Shown one piece after another: positions 39,372 to 53,500 of a stretch of DNA of 64,000 nucleotides; positions within the stretch are counted from its first letter, which is position 1; every line of letters begins with the position of its first letter. The position numbers were made by a program, and so were the translations under genes. The DNA lies in the NCBI GenBank assembly GCA_013398615.1, contig VZSR01002420.1, forward strand, positions 1,853,624 through 1,917,623, in the 5' to 3' direction. The stretch comes from Brachypodius melanocephalos (taxonomy: Eukaryota; Chordata; Aves; Passeriformes; Pycnonotidae). The notes under the pieces were generated by a model. It did no database searches, was not told where the DNA came from, and saw nothing but the letters and a program-made list of their open reading frames with translations.

Positions 39372-39875
39372 GAGAGTCACTATGGTTTGGGTTGGAAGGG
39401 ACCTTTAAAGCTCATCCAGTCCAATGACAGCAGACTTCTTCCACCAGATCAAATTGCTCAGAGGCTCATCCAACCTGACTTTGGATGTTTCCAGGAATGG
39501 GCCATCCACCAACTCCCTGGATAACCTGTCCCAGAGTTTCACCATTTTATTGTAAAAACCTTCTTATTTATATCCAGTGTAAATCTATGCTATTTCCATT
39601 TAAAACCATTGCCACTCATCACAGCAGGAGATGTCCATCAGTTTGTTCCTGCCTTTCTTAGAGGTTCCCTTCAAGTGAGGAGACTGCAACGAGGTCTCCC
39701 AGGAGCCTTCTCTTTTCCTGGCTGAACAAACCCAGCTCTCTCAGCCCGTCCTCACGAGAAGTGCCCCAGACCTCTGGTCATGTTTGTGACCCCCCTCTGT
39801 GCTCCCTTCAACAGGTCCATACCTTCCCTGTGCTGAGGACCCCAGAACTGAATGCAATAATCTGTGGTTCTTACT
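39372..39875 (-). mobile_element. CR1 LINE 3' end, minus orientation
   Basis: This is a CR1 3' end read on the minus strand. On the plus strand it starts with 'ggtttgggttggaaggga', runs through 'ctggataacctgtcccagag', 'gaggagactgcaacgaggtc' and 'ctggctgaacaaacccagct', and ends with 'gctgaggaccccagaactga'. The order and spacing match the avian CR1 3' untranslated region and the end of ORF2. It is truncated at the 5' side near 39875, as is usual for CR1. It lies about 155 bp right of a 49-base T run. Confidence 0.95.
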
Positions 39876-42800
39876 GAAAGGTAATTTCTTGGTATAGAAT
39901 ATTTCCAACTAAATGATGGAGAGCCACTGCTGAATGGGAATTAGCTGTTCTGTAAGTGTCATTTAAGTAAGACAAAGCTACTTGTAAAGGCTCATGCTCC
40001 TGGACCTTTTTCTTCAGCTTACAACGAAATTATTGCTTCTTTTCTCATATTTCACATCCTGCTAAATAAAGCACCCATGTGGAAGACCACCAATTTCATT
40101 TAATTAGGGACAAGAACAGTATTAAGCTATTTGGAGTATAAATTACTCCAAGAGTTGACCTCAAAGCAAAATTCCCCTCAGAACAATACTGGCATGTTAA
40201 ATCTCTTACACTTTGCTCTCCAACACAGAACTCTGTTCATTAAGAAACAATTTTCTATTAAAGATCTTACCTTTCATAACGATTAATAAAAATTGTGGTT
40301 TTTCAAAAGCATACCATGGATTAGTTGTAAGTACATGTTAAATTCCATGTTTTTCTCTGCTCATCAAGATAGACCAAGTTTTTAGTTTTTGTAGTTCCTC
40401 ATGTAACTGCAATGATGTAAACAAGACTGAGCTTGTGTCAGGAATTTGTGTGTAAATGCGGTTAAATGATAATAGCAATTATCTCCCTAGTGAGCATAAT
40501 AAAGCCATGAAATTCTGAATTACCTTAAGGTTAAATTGAAAAGAATCTCCCATTTACAGAGAGATTGCTGTTGAAGATTCAGAAACATTCTCAGTTTCAT
40601 TGTAGTGACATGCAATACATAAAAAATTACCATTAGTGGCTGCAGTTTCAGTTAAAACTGATTTAAGGATGGTACTTTGTACTATCAAGTATTTCTGCTT
40701 ACAGTGCTGCTCATATGACAGGAAAACGAGGATAAAGAGTGACTTTGCAACAGGGGAGTGTTGCTCACTTCTGTCTCACACTGTGCCAGTACAGAGAAGC
40801 ACACACTGGAGTTACACCACGCAGAGATGTGGTGTGTTATATGTATTTCATGCAGTCAGGAGGTATAGGGTAGAGCACTCCACCAAAATCAGCCAGTGGG
40901 GACAACTTTGGGATAAGGAAAGATCTAGGAAGAGCTAGGATTAATAAAATTTTTAAAAATGGAATTTACTGGGGAGTGTGTCTGTGAACGATCCCTTTTA
41001 AAATCAAAACTATTATTTAAAATATTAAATAAAAGATAAAGTTTCAGCTAACTCCTGCAGTAACCAAACTTATCAGCTGCAGACATGTCAGAATCACAAT
41101 TAAAACAACACTGATGGAGGAAAACTTTTTTCATCTGTTTCCAGGAAAACAAGCTAAGAGGTGCTGTAAGAGCACAATCCTTCAGTCTTCGAAGTAATGA
41201 TTACTTCAAAAGCTCTTAAGCCCTTGCTTTATCCATTGAAACTGAGATTCTCAGGCACATAGGAAACCTCAGTCTAGTAAAATGAAATGCAACAGCCTCC
41301 TTAATATCTAGACCACAAAGTTCTGTGTACACAGGATTCACAAGGTCAGGGGAAAAAAATGTTTTCCCCTTAACTGAAACTGTTTATGTCAGACATGAGC
41401 AGGTCCCACACATGCATCCTCAGAGACAAATACTTGAAAATGTTTACAGATAGAGAGGCACTGGAGACTCAATGGTTATGAAAACTTGAACAAGAAGCTC
41501 AAGTTTATGGAAATCAATAATGGAGAACATATTTCATTTTAAGTCTGACAATTTTCTTCTTTTTTTTCCATTAAGAACACACGTCCCCAAACACAATGTA
41601 ACAGCCAAACCAGTGTGTGCCTCTGCAGTGCACAGTGTACATATAAGTAGTGGGGAGAAACATCCTTTTTCTCCAGAGAAGCTCCATTAATCAATCTGGA
41701 GATTTCAGAGCACGGTGAGACAACTGAAATTGGTAGAAGAAAATCAAACACATCTCTATTTCACAGGGAGTGAAAGAATGTGTGGAAGATCAGCTCACTG
41801 CCTGGCCATAACTATTTCCACAGGATACACTTTCTGTTCAGCTATGATGAAGTCATTTTTCTGAAGCAGAGTCTCCTTGAGCAGAATGTTTGCTGGATGC
41901 AATTTGAGTGGGTTTTATTGATCATTTGATCTAGTTGAAGACTGATGCTTTTTGTACTCTCTTCCCTTAGTTATAACTTCTGCAAAAGACAAACACAGCC
42001 TCAGATTTTCTTTTCCATGAAAGTGTCCTAAGCAAACAAGAGCTGTGCCAGCTTCTAACTTAGGTTGAAGCGTCTCTGTAGGAAATTTTTACTAATGAAC
42101 ACAGCTATCGTTAAATCTTAGGACAGAAAAAGGAGCAACATTTAGAAATGAATTTGAGTCGAGAAACTGGAGCAAGGGAGCTATAGCAGATAATTTTAAA
42201 ATAAATTCCAAGATGAGAAAAACCCCCGAACCCTTAATTAAGTTGCTATGGAATGGGAAAAGAAAGAATTAATGAAAAGGAAATAAAAGCATTTGACAAG
42301 GGTGAGCAACCTGGCTTGCAAATATTTTGATTTTTCATTGCAGAAGACTGGAAAACAGGACTTGGTATAGCTTTATGAGAAGCCAAGTTTGTGAAGGCAC
42401 ACAGTAGTTCTGTAATTTTGTTTTTTTGAGGATAGAGATTGAAATAGTGAACTCTGAAACTAGAGAAAAATCAGTCTGGGTTTCTGAAGTATCAAAATAT
42501 CCAATCTAGAACGGATAAAGAGTCTGTTCAGGTCTTCTATTTGTGTTTATAGAAAAATAAAATCCTCAATCATAGATAAGGATCTGAAGTGTGTTATTTA
42601 AGATCAGTTGCATCTCTAGGAAGAGTTGAAGGGTGAGTGGATTAACTCGGTAAAATGAATGGAGAAATCTAGCTGCTTTCCTGCTTTGGAAACTTATGTA
42701 AGGAGAAGAGTCCTGAATTATGCACGAGACTTTGAATAACAAAGCCTCACAGCACTTAGGGAGACCATTTAGAAATATGTAGCAACCCTTCCCCCCACAC

Positions 42801-43149
42801 TGGTTCATTTCTTGGGTGTGAAGCCCTGGTTCTTCCTGCCCTTTTGCAGTGGATACCAACCTACTGTGCTCAGCTGAGTGATATGGACTAGTCCTATCGG
42901 GCACTATAATTGGAAAAGAAACAAAAAGGGAAACAGGACCCTTGCATCCGCTCTTCACCTCCTTCCATCAGTCGTGCTCATAACGAGGAATTACATTCCA
43001 CCATATATAATTTATACTTAGACTAAGTAGTCCTTACAACCATCCTCTTCAGAAATCACTAGAAAATATTCTTCTAAACACTAGTATGTACCAGATAATT
43101 CCTGTCTCTCAGTTTACTGCAAATATGGAAGAGATGAATTTGAAGAATA
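39876..43149. other. AT-rich non-coding stretch
   Basis: No exon or nameable repeat was seen. It includes a 17-bp near-palindrome at 41191-41207. The 130-codon minus-strand ORF at 42566-42958 has no recognisable domain or splice support and was not accepted. Confidence 0.5.
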
Positions 43150-43415
43150 GACAGAGTTTCAATTACAGACAACTTTAGACAAATGAAAAAATTCCTGGTT
43201 TGTTCCTTTTTCTGCATAGTTTTATGCTTTGGAACAGATTGCCTGTGGATGCTGTGGAAAATCAATTGCCAGATTTTTCTAAGAACAGACAAGACAAACT
43301 TCTCTTGGAAATTACAAAAATACTTTGTATTGTTACTCCTGTATAGGGGCGGAGAAGATGATTTCCTAAAATCCTTTCCACTACTATTTTTCTATGATCC
43401 TATGCTTATTGTCCT
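43150..43415 (+). mobile_element. Old CR1-type LINE 3' end, plus orientation
   Basis: The key match is 'ctttggaacagattgcctgt', then 'gatgctgtggaaaatcaatt', 'tttttctaagaacagacaag' plus 'acaaacttctc', and the end 'ctatttttctatgatcctat'. This is the degraded tail of an old CR1 copy of the reptile/bird type, which ends in a 'tatgattctatg'-like repeat. The 80-codon plus-strand ORF here is an accident of the repeat. The left border is approximate. Confidence 0.72.
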
Positions 43416-46400
43416 GGCTCATTAAATTCCACAGTTCTGGAAAAGACTGGAGATGATTCTGCCAAGGTGATTTGGGCATCTTCAAATTAACCCCACAGGC
43501 TTTGGCACTGAGAAACTCAAAGACTGCCAACTGCTCTCTGCTTTTTCCCTAGCCTGCCTCTGATCCTTCTAACTGGCATCTAGTCAAAGTAAGACTGAAC
43601 TTGCACACTTCTGTGTCGGAAAGAATCAAAGTCCCAGAGTTCACACAGACAAATGTTAGAATCAGATTATTTTATATAGAAGATTATACCTATGTGAAAC
43701 TAGATGTAGGTTTGATTGTCCTATCCAAGTATCTATAAATAAGGAAAGCCTCTGTCTCAGCGTCTTACCATATTCAACTCCTAAGTCTGAGGCACTTGCA
43801 TCTTCAGAAGTGGTGAAGATCCCAAATCTTTCCACCAGAAGGCAATTATTTCCCCCTTACAGACCATATTGAGGACAAGTCTCTTTCTAACAGTGCCATT
43901 AAACATGTATCAAAAGAAGCCCAGGGAGTATACCCAAAAAAGATGACTGAGAGGTGCATTACAATACTGGGAAGCAAATTAGATGAGTTAACATTGATGG
44001 TAATTTAACTAATAAGCTTAAAATATTAAAATACAACTGGAAAAAAGAAACAAAGTAGCAGTTTGTTATTATTTGCCTTACAATTTCAAAAGATGCAAAA
44101 CATTTGGTTGTTGTGTCAGCCTTACTGACTCCACTCAGCTTTCACTGCTCTTGGATATAGACAGGCTGTTAAATGGTGAGAGCCACAAGTAGTAGGTTAA
44201 GTTCTTGCACGTTCATAATGTCTGACTCGAGGGTTCAAGGCTCAGCCTGGCAAGATAACAGCATGTTCTACAATTATGCAGATAAGAAGCACTTGAGCAA
44301 ACAGCATCTGAAGAAATGGCATGCTGAAAATGCCACAGTATTACTACGACAATGAATGGCATCAATAGTGGTGGCTGCCTCTTTCTGCAAATATCAGGTG
44401 TCACAGCATACAATTTATCTGTATCCAAAAAATGTTTTCAAACTTGCACTGCAAGGAATCTTAGTTCCTGAATTGATACTCAATTCTCTCTGAAACTGAA
44501 AGGGATGGAGAGATGTCATGTCTTGTATTGGAACCTCTTTCTAGTACTTCCAAAAGACTGACAGTGATGTCTTCAGTCCAACCAAGCAGGAGCACAACAG
44601 TGTCCTGCTGTTTTGATTCTGTGGTAACAAAACTGATATGAAGAAAGAATTTTACTGCAGTTTGCACAGTATTACTTTATGCTGCAGATTGTGCATTGTA
44701 TTATCAATTCCAGATGGCCCAGGGAACAAGGGATTTAATTTGAAAGAGAAATGTTGCAAGAATCTAAACACAGAACTTAAATATAAGATTCCAATGACTG
44801 AAATGTAAGGCCTAGATCTACTCCACAAGGTACTATTGTACCAAATTATAAACTCTAAGGTGATGCTTAAAAATCATAGGAAGACCTAAATGAAATTAGA
44901 AATAGCCTGAGTGAATGTAGCCTGCAAAACTAAAAAGAAATAATAATCAAGCAGCTGTAAATACAAGACGTATTGTTGTATGCACACAAGGATGTGTGTA
45001 TGTATTTATATACTTTGTAGGTATAACTGAAGAACAGAGTTCAAAATGCCATTAAAAATCTGTACATCTGGGTGCAAACCCTTTAGCTCTCTTATTCAAA
45101 TGAGGAACCCACCCCCAGTCTGAAAATAAACTCTTATTGTCACTTCAATACAAGGTTAAAATAGATCCATTGCTGACTTCATCCATTTGCCAATTTCTGA
45201 CAGCTGTCAATACAGGGATTTGATTTCTTTATCCAAGCAACAAACATTACATTTGTATCTTCAGAGAAAGATCTTGACTGTGAGCTGCAGTTTCACTGCC
45301 CCAACTCAATTACTGCATTCTTGAACTGCAAGGTATTCATTTGTGGGCAGTGGGGCAGCCAGTGGGAGGGTATTGATTGGAGTATAATGTCATGTGTAGC
45401 AGCGAGAGTAAGATGAAAAGTGTTTTCTGCTTAATGGGTTGGTATTAAGTAGGTGGGAATGGCTTCTAATTAGCCAACAATTGCTGTGTTTCTCAGTTTC
45501 CCTCCCTTCCCTCCTCCTGTCGGTCACCAGCTGCCAATCTCTCTCTCCTTTTCCTTTTTTGTGTGGAGTTCATTGCTCACTGCAGTGAAAGCCTTTGTTT
45601 AAAAAAGAGGGCTCCCAGGGTCTCATCTGCCAGGGTACAGCTTGCTGCCTGCGATGAGTAGCAACTGTCAGTTTATTTTATCTCAACCTTTTCATCATTC
45701 TGCTGAAACTGGTCGAGGGAAACCACCTGAGAGACCTGAGGATTCAGTACCTACAAGTCATTAGCCAGGACTGCTCAGTCTCTCCCCACACAGCAAGTCA
45801 ACTGAACACTGCTTAAAATATAGTCCACTTTAACCCCATATTTTCCTACGATGTATTAGGACTCCTCCTGCATCTTCTACATTTTAGCTGCATGATCACT
45901 CCTTAAATATACTACAATTATGATTAGGGAGTAACATTTTTTTCAGCGTTTCCCAGCAAAAATATTCTTTAGAAATACAAAATACAACATACTAAAATCC
46001 AGTTAGTAGAATAGACTGTCAGAACCTTCTTCTTATTTAGGTTATGTTCTCCAGCATGAATATCATACCTAGCGACTCCCCCAGTTATTTGAACCTCTGC
46101 TTTTCTTGACGTTTTTGATAATGCAGTTCAAAGGGGCAAAATCTACTTATAGTTACAGTTGTGCCACTCCCCTCAAAACAGTAAGATTTTATGGGCATAA
46201 AAAAGCAGTATTTGATCCACAATTTTTAATATACGTGCAACATTCTCCTCTCTTTGCCATAGTTTCTCTCTCTGTAGGTACACACATATATGTTCATGTA
46301 CTTCACATGCACACCCATCTTCCAAATGGCTAATTGATTGCACTACAACCATTAAAAACTTATCAAAGTATGTGAGAATTTTTTTTTAAACTTAAACAAA

Positions 46401-47494
46401 ATTAAATATATCTAAATCAAATTCTGTGTCATTAGTCTGAGCTATTTGTTTTTGGTAACCACAGTTAACTTGTTGCAGTCATTACTGACACTTTTAATAC
46501 AGCAACTGAAGTATTATTTCTCCTTGTATGAACAATGAGCCTTTTCAAGATCTGTAAGAGGTGGCAAGAACAGGAATCCAGTTATTCTTCAATATATCAA
46601 TTGATTTCTTAATGTTTGAAATCGTCAATGTTTCATCTCAATTCTCTTACTGCAGCATAAGTGCGCATATTTGTATGAATAGCAACAAAACGAAATTTAA
46701 TTTGATTTAATACTGGTCGCAGAACTGAGCTAAGGGTACCAGTGAGAACAAGCTCACTCTTGGAGTATTACACATTTCAAGGCATTGTTTGGCAGATTGA
46801 AGGGTTCTGGAGTCACAGAACTTGGCTCTATAAAAACCCTGAAGTGACATTTTCCAGCAGGAGCCTGAAGTGTGAGGTAAACACAAGGCTGCAAGTGATG
46901 CACCCAGGATAAGAAGTCAGTGGATACTGTGCAGCACATGCCCCTCTCCCCTCCTGGTTCCTAAAAACTGGTTTTCCTTGACACCTTGGGTATGGTTTGA
47001 AGTTCCTATTCGTCAAATTCCCTGGGTGCACAACGTGAGCTGAGCAAGATTACTCTAGAGCACAGATATCGCCCATTTTTCAGTTTCAGTCGTTTATCAG
47101 CAATGAGCAAAGTGCACGGTGCTAAGAGATGCCCAGTTGGGATGCACAGACACAGTCAGGCAGCTCCGTGTCTCTCTGTTCATGTGACCTATAAACACCA
47201 GACAGTGAGAACCACCCTCACAAGAAAGACAGGGCTTGAGTATTGGCTTTCACAGAAATTGGCATTAGCAGATGAATAAACATAAGGTTTATTTAGGAGG
47301 GGTGTTGGGCACTTGCAGTTCCCATTTCAAAAACTGCTGTGGAAGATTAATTCCCCACAGGAGCTGACACCAGCTACACTATGTTTGAGTAATATCTGTA
47401 GCAGGGGATTTTGGGGACTCAACATTCCCAAAATTAAAAAGTGTGCAAGAATTTTAAGAAAAAGCAACTATATTAAACCACTGTAGCAAACATG
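43416..47494. other. Non-coding stretch with a candidate regulatory block
   Basis: This is AT-rich and contains no recognised exon. About 45340-45660 stands out, with TAATTAG at 45467-45473, CAGCTG at 45528-45533, a C/T-rich tract at 45495-45520 and balanced composition, a style common in enhancers. The remainder shows nothing I can name. Confidence 0.5.
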
Positions 47495-47580
47495 GAAAAA
47501 AAAACCAAACAAACAAAAAAAAAAAAACCAAAAAAAAACCCCAAAAAAAACCCCCAAAAACAACCCACCAAACCCAAAAC
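47495..47580. repeat. A/C-rich low-complexity tract
   Basis: A runs are interrupted by growing C runs (CC, CCCC, CCCCC, CCC, CCC). The minus strand therefore carries four G runs of at least three, separated by 6-8 bases, from 47539 to 47575. A smaller tract of the same style occurs at 12153-12180. Confidence 0.92.
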
Positions 47581-50500
47581 TTAGAATAAGAACAATTTCA
47601 AACCACCGTCTCCATATCAATTACAGTATTGGATACTTATTAATGTCAATATTGCAGGATAGTAGCTCCATGTTCAAAATGATGTACCTGTAGGACACAC
47701 CGTGAAAAATACTGAATAATTACTTGGCTCTATGGCAAGACCTGTATGAGGCCTTCCATGGGAATATTCTGTATTATAGATAATATTGAATGCTTAACTG
47801 AGTGAGTAGGAACAAGCAGATGAGCCTGGAGGCATGGTCATCTACTTAAGCATGCATTTGGATCTTCAAGCTAATTAATCACCCAGTTGTGTACTTAAAC
47901 TTAGTCAATCCATTCCCACAGGTGATTAAGATCTATTTAAAGACCATTTTGATACTTCACAGTTTTCTATTAACCAACTTGTCAAGATACTCAATAGGAA
48001 GTGTAATTCTTTCCACTTCATTCTGTGATCCCAATGCAATAAAAACACAGAGCATGAAGAACAGTGTGGAAACAGAAGAAAAACACTGAAAAAACTCTCA
48101 AACCCCTCCTACTGGTTCTACTACAAGCACAAAAGATACACCTAAGAAGATAAAAGTTGAGATGTTGAGTATAGAGCTAAATAACTTACACTCCTTAAAC
48201 ATTGGCATAAACATGCATAAAATTGGAATTCGGAATGAAGGTTTAGGGCCAAAAAAGGAGAAAGAATAATTTGCAGTATAAAAGTGAAGAACAGGCAAGA
48301 AAACACAAGAGAACAGACAAGGAATGAAAAGAAACAAAAAATAATAAATGTTTCAAAAACCGTTCAAAAAATCACAAAGTATCTCTGGTGATTACAGAAA
48401 AGAATAAAGAGAGGTGGATTTTTGGGCAAAAGAAATACAATTTCATAAATACATAAAACTGTGGAAGTACAACACTTCACTTTCCAAAATAGATTGGCTT
48501 ATTGTAAATGTAAATCATTTAAATCTTGACTATCTTCAGACCACAGAGTCTTAATAAAAACAGCAATTTGTTACTTATAAGAGGAACATAAAAGCATGTA
48601 TCTAGGCAGGGAAAAGGATCTCAGAAAAAAATCTCTCAAGGATGCAGAAAAGAAAGCTGGCTTGGGAAACCCAGGAGAAGGAAGGCATTTGATACACTGC
48701 CTGTGACTCCTGAGATGACCTAAGGGTTCTGTTACAGAACATATGCACTGCACAGAGTTTCTTTGTCTTGGCTTTGATTTTCTGTGTCCAAAGATTGTTG
48801 GGAAGCTTTGGGTAAGGAAGGGTTTGCAGCAGAGAGCTGTTTTCATGTTGGCCCGAGGTCTAGACTGGTTGGCATGTCTGCAGACAGCACCAATAAAAGA
48901 TTCTTTACGGTCTAAGTGACAACAACCATCTCAGTATTAAACAAACCCACAAAAGTCTGATCTTTGGCTCTTTATGAGGATCCATCCTCCCTGCTGAGCA
49001 TAAACCCACTAGATGCACCTCTGCTCGTGTATGCAGCAAAGGAAAGGAAAGGATGGGCACGTGGAGAGGCCCTAGGGCCACTTCAGAAGGTTTCCAACTG
49101 GCTTCAGAAGGTTTCCTACTTTGGTCCTGCCACCATCAGGGCACTGCCAGAACACAGCTCCTGCCAGCTGTTTGGTTTTGACTCTTCTCTTCATCAATGC
49201 TGCAGTCAAACCCCAAACTTCTAAGTGCTTCAAATCAAGAATTTCTCCAGAAGTGGCTTAACATGGCTGGGGAAGAGATTCAATTTCTTTTGCACCATTC
49301 TATAAAATCAAGCAGGACTGAACTTCTGCCTTGAGAATTTTCACTTTTTGAACTGGAAAGAAACTCTATTTATGTAGAAGCACTGACAATGCAGTGCACA
49401 GAACTATGCTAGTTCAGTGCATAAAGCTACACTAAAGGGTCTGACAATATACTGCAGTTTGAACATAACTTCTAACTTTTTTTTTCCACAAGAAAGAACA
49501 ATTCACCTTATTTAGGAAACCACTTTCTGCTGATCTAGGGAGCTTGTCTGAGAAAACACAGCTGGATGCCAACAATATTTAGCACAGGATGTGTCTAAAG
49601 GAAAGGTGTGGCAAGATTTAGATGGTTCCGTATGAAACATCAGATGGCAAAAAGCCTAGATAGGATCCAAATTCTCCTCTGGGTAAAATGTTTTTATATA
49701 ACTATTGATGACAAAAACACTCACAATCACAGTCAGGGTGATAGTGATTTTTTTGAACCTATAACACCACTTAGTCATAAAAAACCTGCTAGCTCTGAGC
49801 AAGGACTATGAAGAAACTTCTAACACATTAATCCATGGTTAAATATGAAAATGTTCCATAAGCCCTCTTCTGAAATATGGTATAGACAATGCACACACCT
49901 GACCTAGATCTGATCCTGTCTAGCAATTCCCAATTATTTACGTTGGTATTTAAAAGAAATCACAGTAAAACCTCCTGCATATTGCATTTGTATGAAGCAT
50001 GAGAACACTGAATATCACCCCTCCCCTTTTTTCAGACAAACCTCAGCCATCACCAGAAAATAGAACAAGCTACTGCACTCCTGGCAAAACTGACACAGAT
50101 TTACACCGTGTTCTCAGGCTCTTCACCGAGAATCTGGTGCACCCTGGCCACTGACCACAATGTGCTGAAAAGCTCCCTGTCACCCTCAGTTCTTCTCCTC
50201 ACACTTGATTCTTTCTGTAGTCCAAGCAGTAACCACTCACTTGATAAAAATATCAGTGTATATCTAAGCACACTTAACACACACTCAAAAAACAAACCTC
50301 AACTAATAAAAAATATGTAACATATATGAACCAGATAAACTGATTTTCAGAAACACACCCATTCCATGCCATCAACATCTACACACAAGCATGGTCTATT
50401 TCAACACTTAGTTGAAAGAGAAAGGGAGAGCCTTGGAGTCTGTACTTGGTCACACACCTCCTTTATATAATTTAAAGTCATAGTTTTTATTTACCAGTGA

Positions 50501-53500
50501 GAACAATAATGTTCATAATTATATACACACTATATATAATGAACAATAGTGTTTATAATTCCCTTACTTCATATTCAGCTGCATTTTCTGAGAAACCCCC
50601 AAATTTGTCTCTAAAATCCTTTCAGTTTCTCCCTATCTCCAGTGCACAGACTGCTGAGAGGGAGGAAGTAGCAGCAGGAGTTTTCCTGGAATTAGTGTAC
50701 TTTAGACAAAAGAAACTGTAAAAAAAAGCAGTTTATCACAGTATGAAGCAGCCTGTTCTGCTGTTGGACATGATTACCAAAATGGCCCATAAATTGCACA
50801 GCTCTGGTAAGTTACAATAGAGAAATATTAACTGACTTTGTTTAGCATAATCCTTGATCTTGTATCTCACTTCTGACTCTCCCATCCTTTATGGATAATC
50901 CTTTTTTTAACTAATGACAGTTACACACATGTTCAATCTAAAATGCACCTGGTCAGATCTCTGTTTTCCAAAACATTAGAAATTTTGTGCTGGCCACATC
51001 TTTTACAGAAAAATGACTACGAGACATCTTAAAGAGCTTTAAAAACATGAATCGGTAGGACGAAAATAATTTTTTACACAACACAAAAGAACACAGTCAC
51101 ACGATGGAATGTACTATTCCTTACACCCATAAGAGGAGGCTGGAGAAAGAATATTGAGGGACTACATATTTGGGAGTAAGAACAAAAGCTCATTGGATTG
51201 TATTTTCCAAGCTATAGGTTTAGGTGGTGCATGCCTTTTAAACTATATTGAAGGCTACTCAGGTGTGGAATACTAGAAGTAGTCCTGATCATGCTGAAGT
51301 TGATGGTACCAGATGACTCCATTGATCATAAGACTCCAGAATTGATGACAATATGCAATATTTAAAGCTATCATAAAAAACTCCAACAAAATAAACACAG
51401 GAAATCTATGGTAAAACGTGTAAATTCTGCCAAGTTCTCCAAAGTCAAGCAATGTAAATCTAAATTGTTGTCAAAAGCACATACTATTGCTCAAGAAAAC
51501 AACTGACGACTCTGTAGGATGAGGAAAACAATGCATTTTAAGTCTACTCTTAAAAGTGTTCAGATGATTTCAAGCATTCAGGGGCTCTTGTTGAGGCACA
51601 GCCCTGCCAGACGCAAAAACCTGGACTGAGAGTTGCCAGACTCACCGAAACCAGTTTCTGGTCAGCATTTCATGTAATCAACATGCAAAATCTGATTCAA
51701 AAATTTCCTGCCTTCAGCACCTTTAATTATTCTTCTTTTCTCTAGAAGGCAGCAAGTCAGGTGATTATTTATTGAAAGACCTGTGAAATGTTTTCTCATC
51801 AGACAATGTTAGGCTGTAGGCTCCTTTTTAGGATTTTATGTGGAGTCACAATCCTTTTTGCCTACTGATTCTGCTGATAATGTTTTTTATCCATTTTACT
51901 AAACATAAAAAGAACAATAAAACCATATTTGTTGTTGCAGTGGCATCTCACAACGATGTAAATAACTCCCTTGTAAGTGAAGTCAGGTGACTGAATCAAA
52001 GGCAGCAGATAGAAACACATTCTCCTTTGCATTTTTAAACATTATTTTCTGACAATCCCATCCCTTTTGTCCATGACAACTCCAGTCAAAACATCTATTT
52101 TATTAATAAATGTTGAGGTAAATTGAGTAATTAATGGTTCTTCCTGCCTGGTTATTGAAATGATTGATTTAGAAAATAAGTCTTGGATGAAAGACATAAG
52201 GTAATATAGCAGTCCTTGAATTTAAATGTAATTGTTCCCCCACTAGCTTAAGTATTTCTTTTGCCTAAGAATACAGAAACTACTCTTATTTTTTTGACAT
52301 AGAAAAATTTTTTGGTCAGAAGAGTTAGAAATTAAAGCTCACTGTCTTTCTTCTCCCTTTCATTAAATTTCCCTGTGGATTAACAACTACCATTGTATCT
52401 TGTCTTTCTCTGTTCTATCCTCAAAAAGACTGAGAAAAATCTAGTAGATTATCAACACTGAGCTGTTTGAAAGAGCTAGAAATACTGCTCTATTATCACA
52501 GCAGGAATTTCCTAAGTGATGAGTTCATCATAGGATGCACAGACATTCTCCTGGAAGGTAGAATAAAGGCTGTACCTGAAACTCAAAGCCAGAAAATCCT
52601 AATCTTGAATTGGTGCCAGGTCATGTTTTGCCAGACAAAGATATTAAAAATGTAGTGCCAGTACTAACGAGAGATTTGGCACAAGAAACATGAGGAATGT
52701 TACAGATTGTGCTGACAGTGTGACACTATGTTTTCCTGGATGTAATCTGGGTATCATGAGAGTAAGCTTGGAGCACTAATGAGAAGAATGATATTGAACT
52801 GGAAGAGCTGCTAAATATGCAGTAGCCACAGGGTTCCTGGAGTGAACTGGAACCGAAATGAAAACTGCAATACTGAAAGTAACAGAGGGTAAACTAGGCA
52901 GAGATACAGAAGGAAGAGAATCTCAGCAGGCAAAACTTGTTTGTGGTACCACGCTTGCCAGGACATAAAGGGCTTTTCTAATCACACTCTGTTTATCCCT
53001 GAAGTACTGTTAAAGAGGAGCAGGATTCTCGAGCTCAAAGGGGCACATATAATTTCAGGATATAAATGAGTTTCACAACGGACTGGAAAAAGCCATGTAA
53101 AAAAGTTGAACAGAAAACCCTTTTAGGTGCAAGAACTAAAATTTGTATTGGAGATACAATGTTCATTCTACATCTTTGAGGTTCCTGTGTTTGTTTGTTT
53201 TTTTTTGCTGTTCCCATTGTTGATTTTTGTTTGCCTCCTATTTGAATCTGCTACAGTTAGTTATCCTTATATGAAATGTACATAAAATTCTTCTATGAAT
53301 TCTTTTTTTGACCATCTCTGTTGGAATTCTTGGCATTTGCACTACAGGTGCACCCAAATAACTCTGACAGTCAACAAAATCAGTCAGTGTGCTAGATAGT
53401 CACTTATTGAGACACAAATCACAAATATAAAAATGTATAGCCATTGAAGAAGTGTTACCATCACTAGAACTTTGAACAGAATGCTATCTAATTTATCTCC

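Noticed and set aside
41150..41175. Possible TTC29 terminal exon ending in Phe-Pro-Gly with an acceptor-like sequence
   Set aside because: The Phe-Pro-Gly frame does not match the phase required by the exon at 54534, and the rest of the peptide is unrelated.
42566..42958. 130-codon minus-strand ORF
   Set aside because: Its length is within chance expectation for 64 kb, with no domain, splice site or repeat explanation.
44173..44250. tRNA B-box-like GGTTCAAGGCT
   Set aside because: No A-box at the right distance and no cloverleaf arms could be paired.
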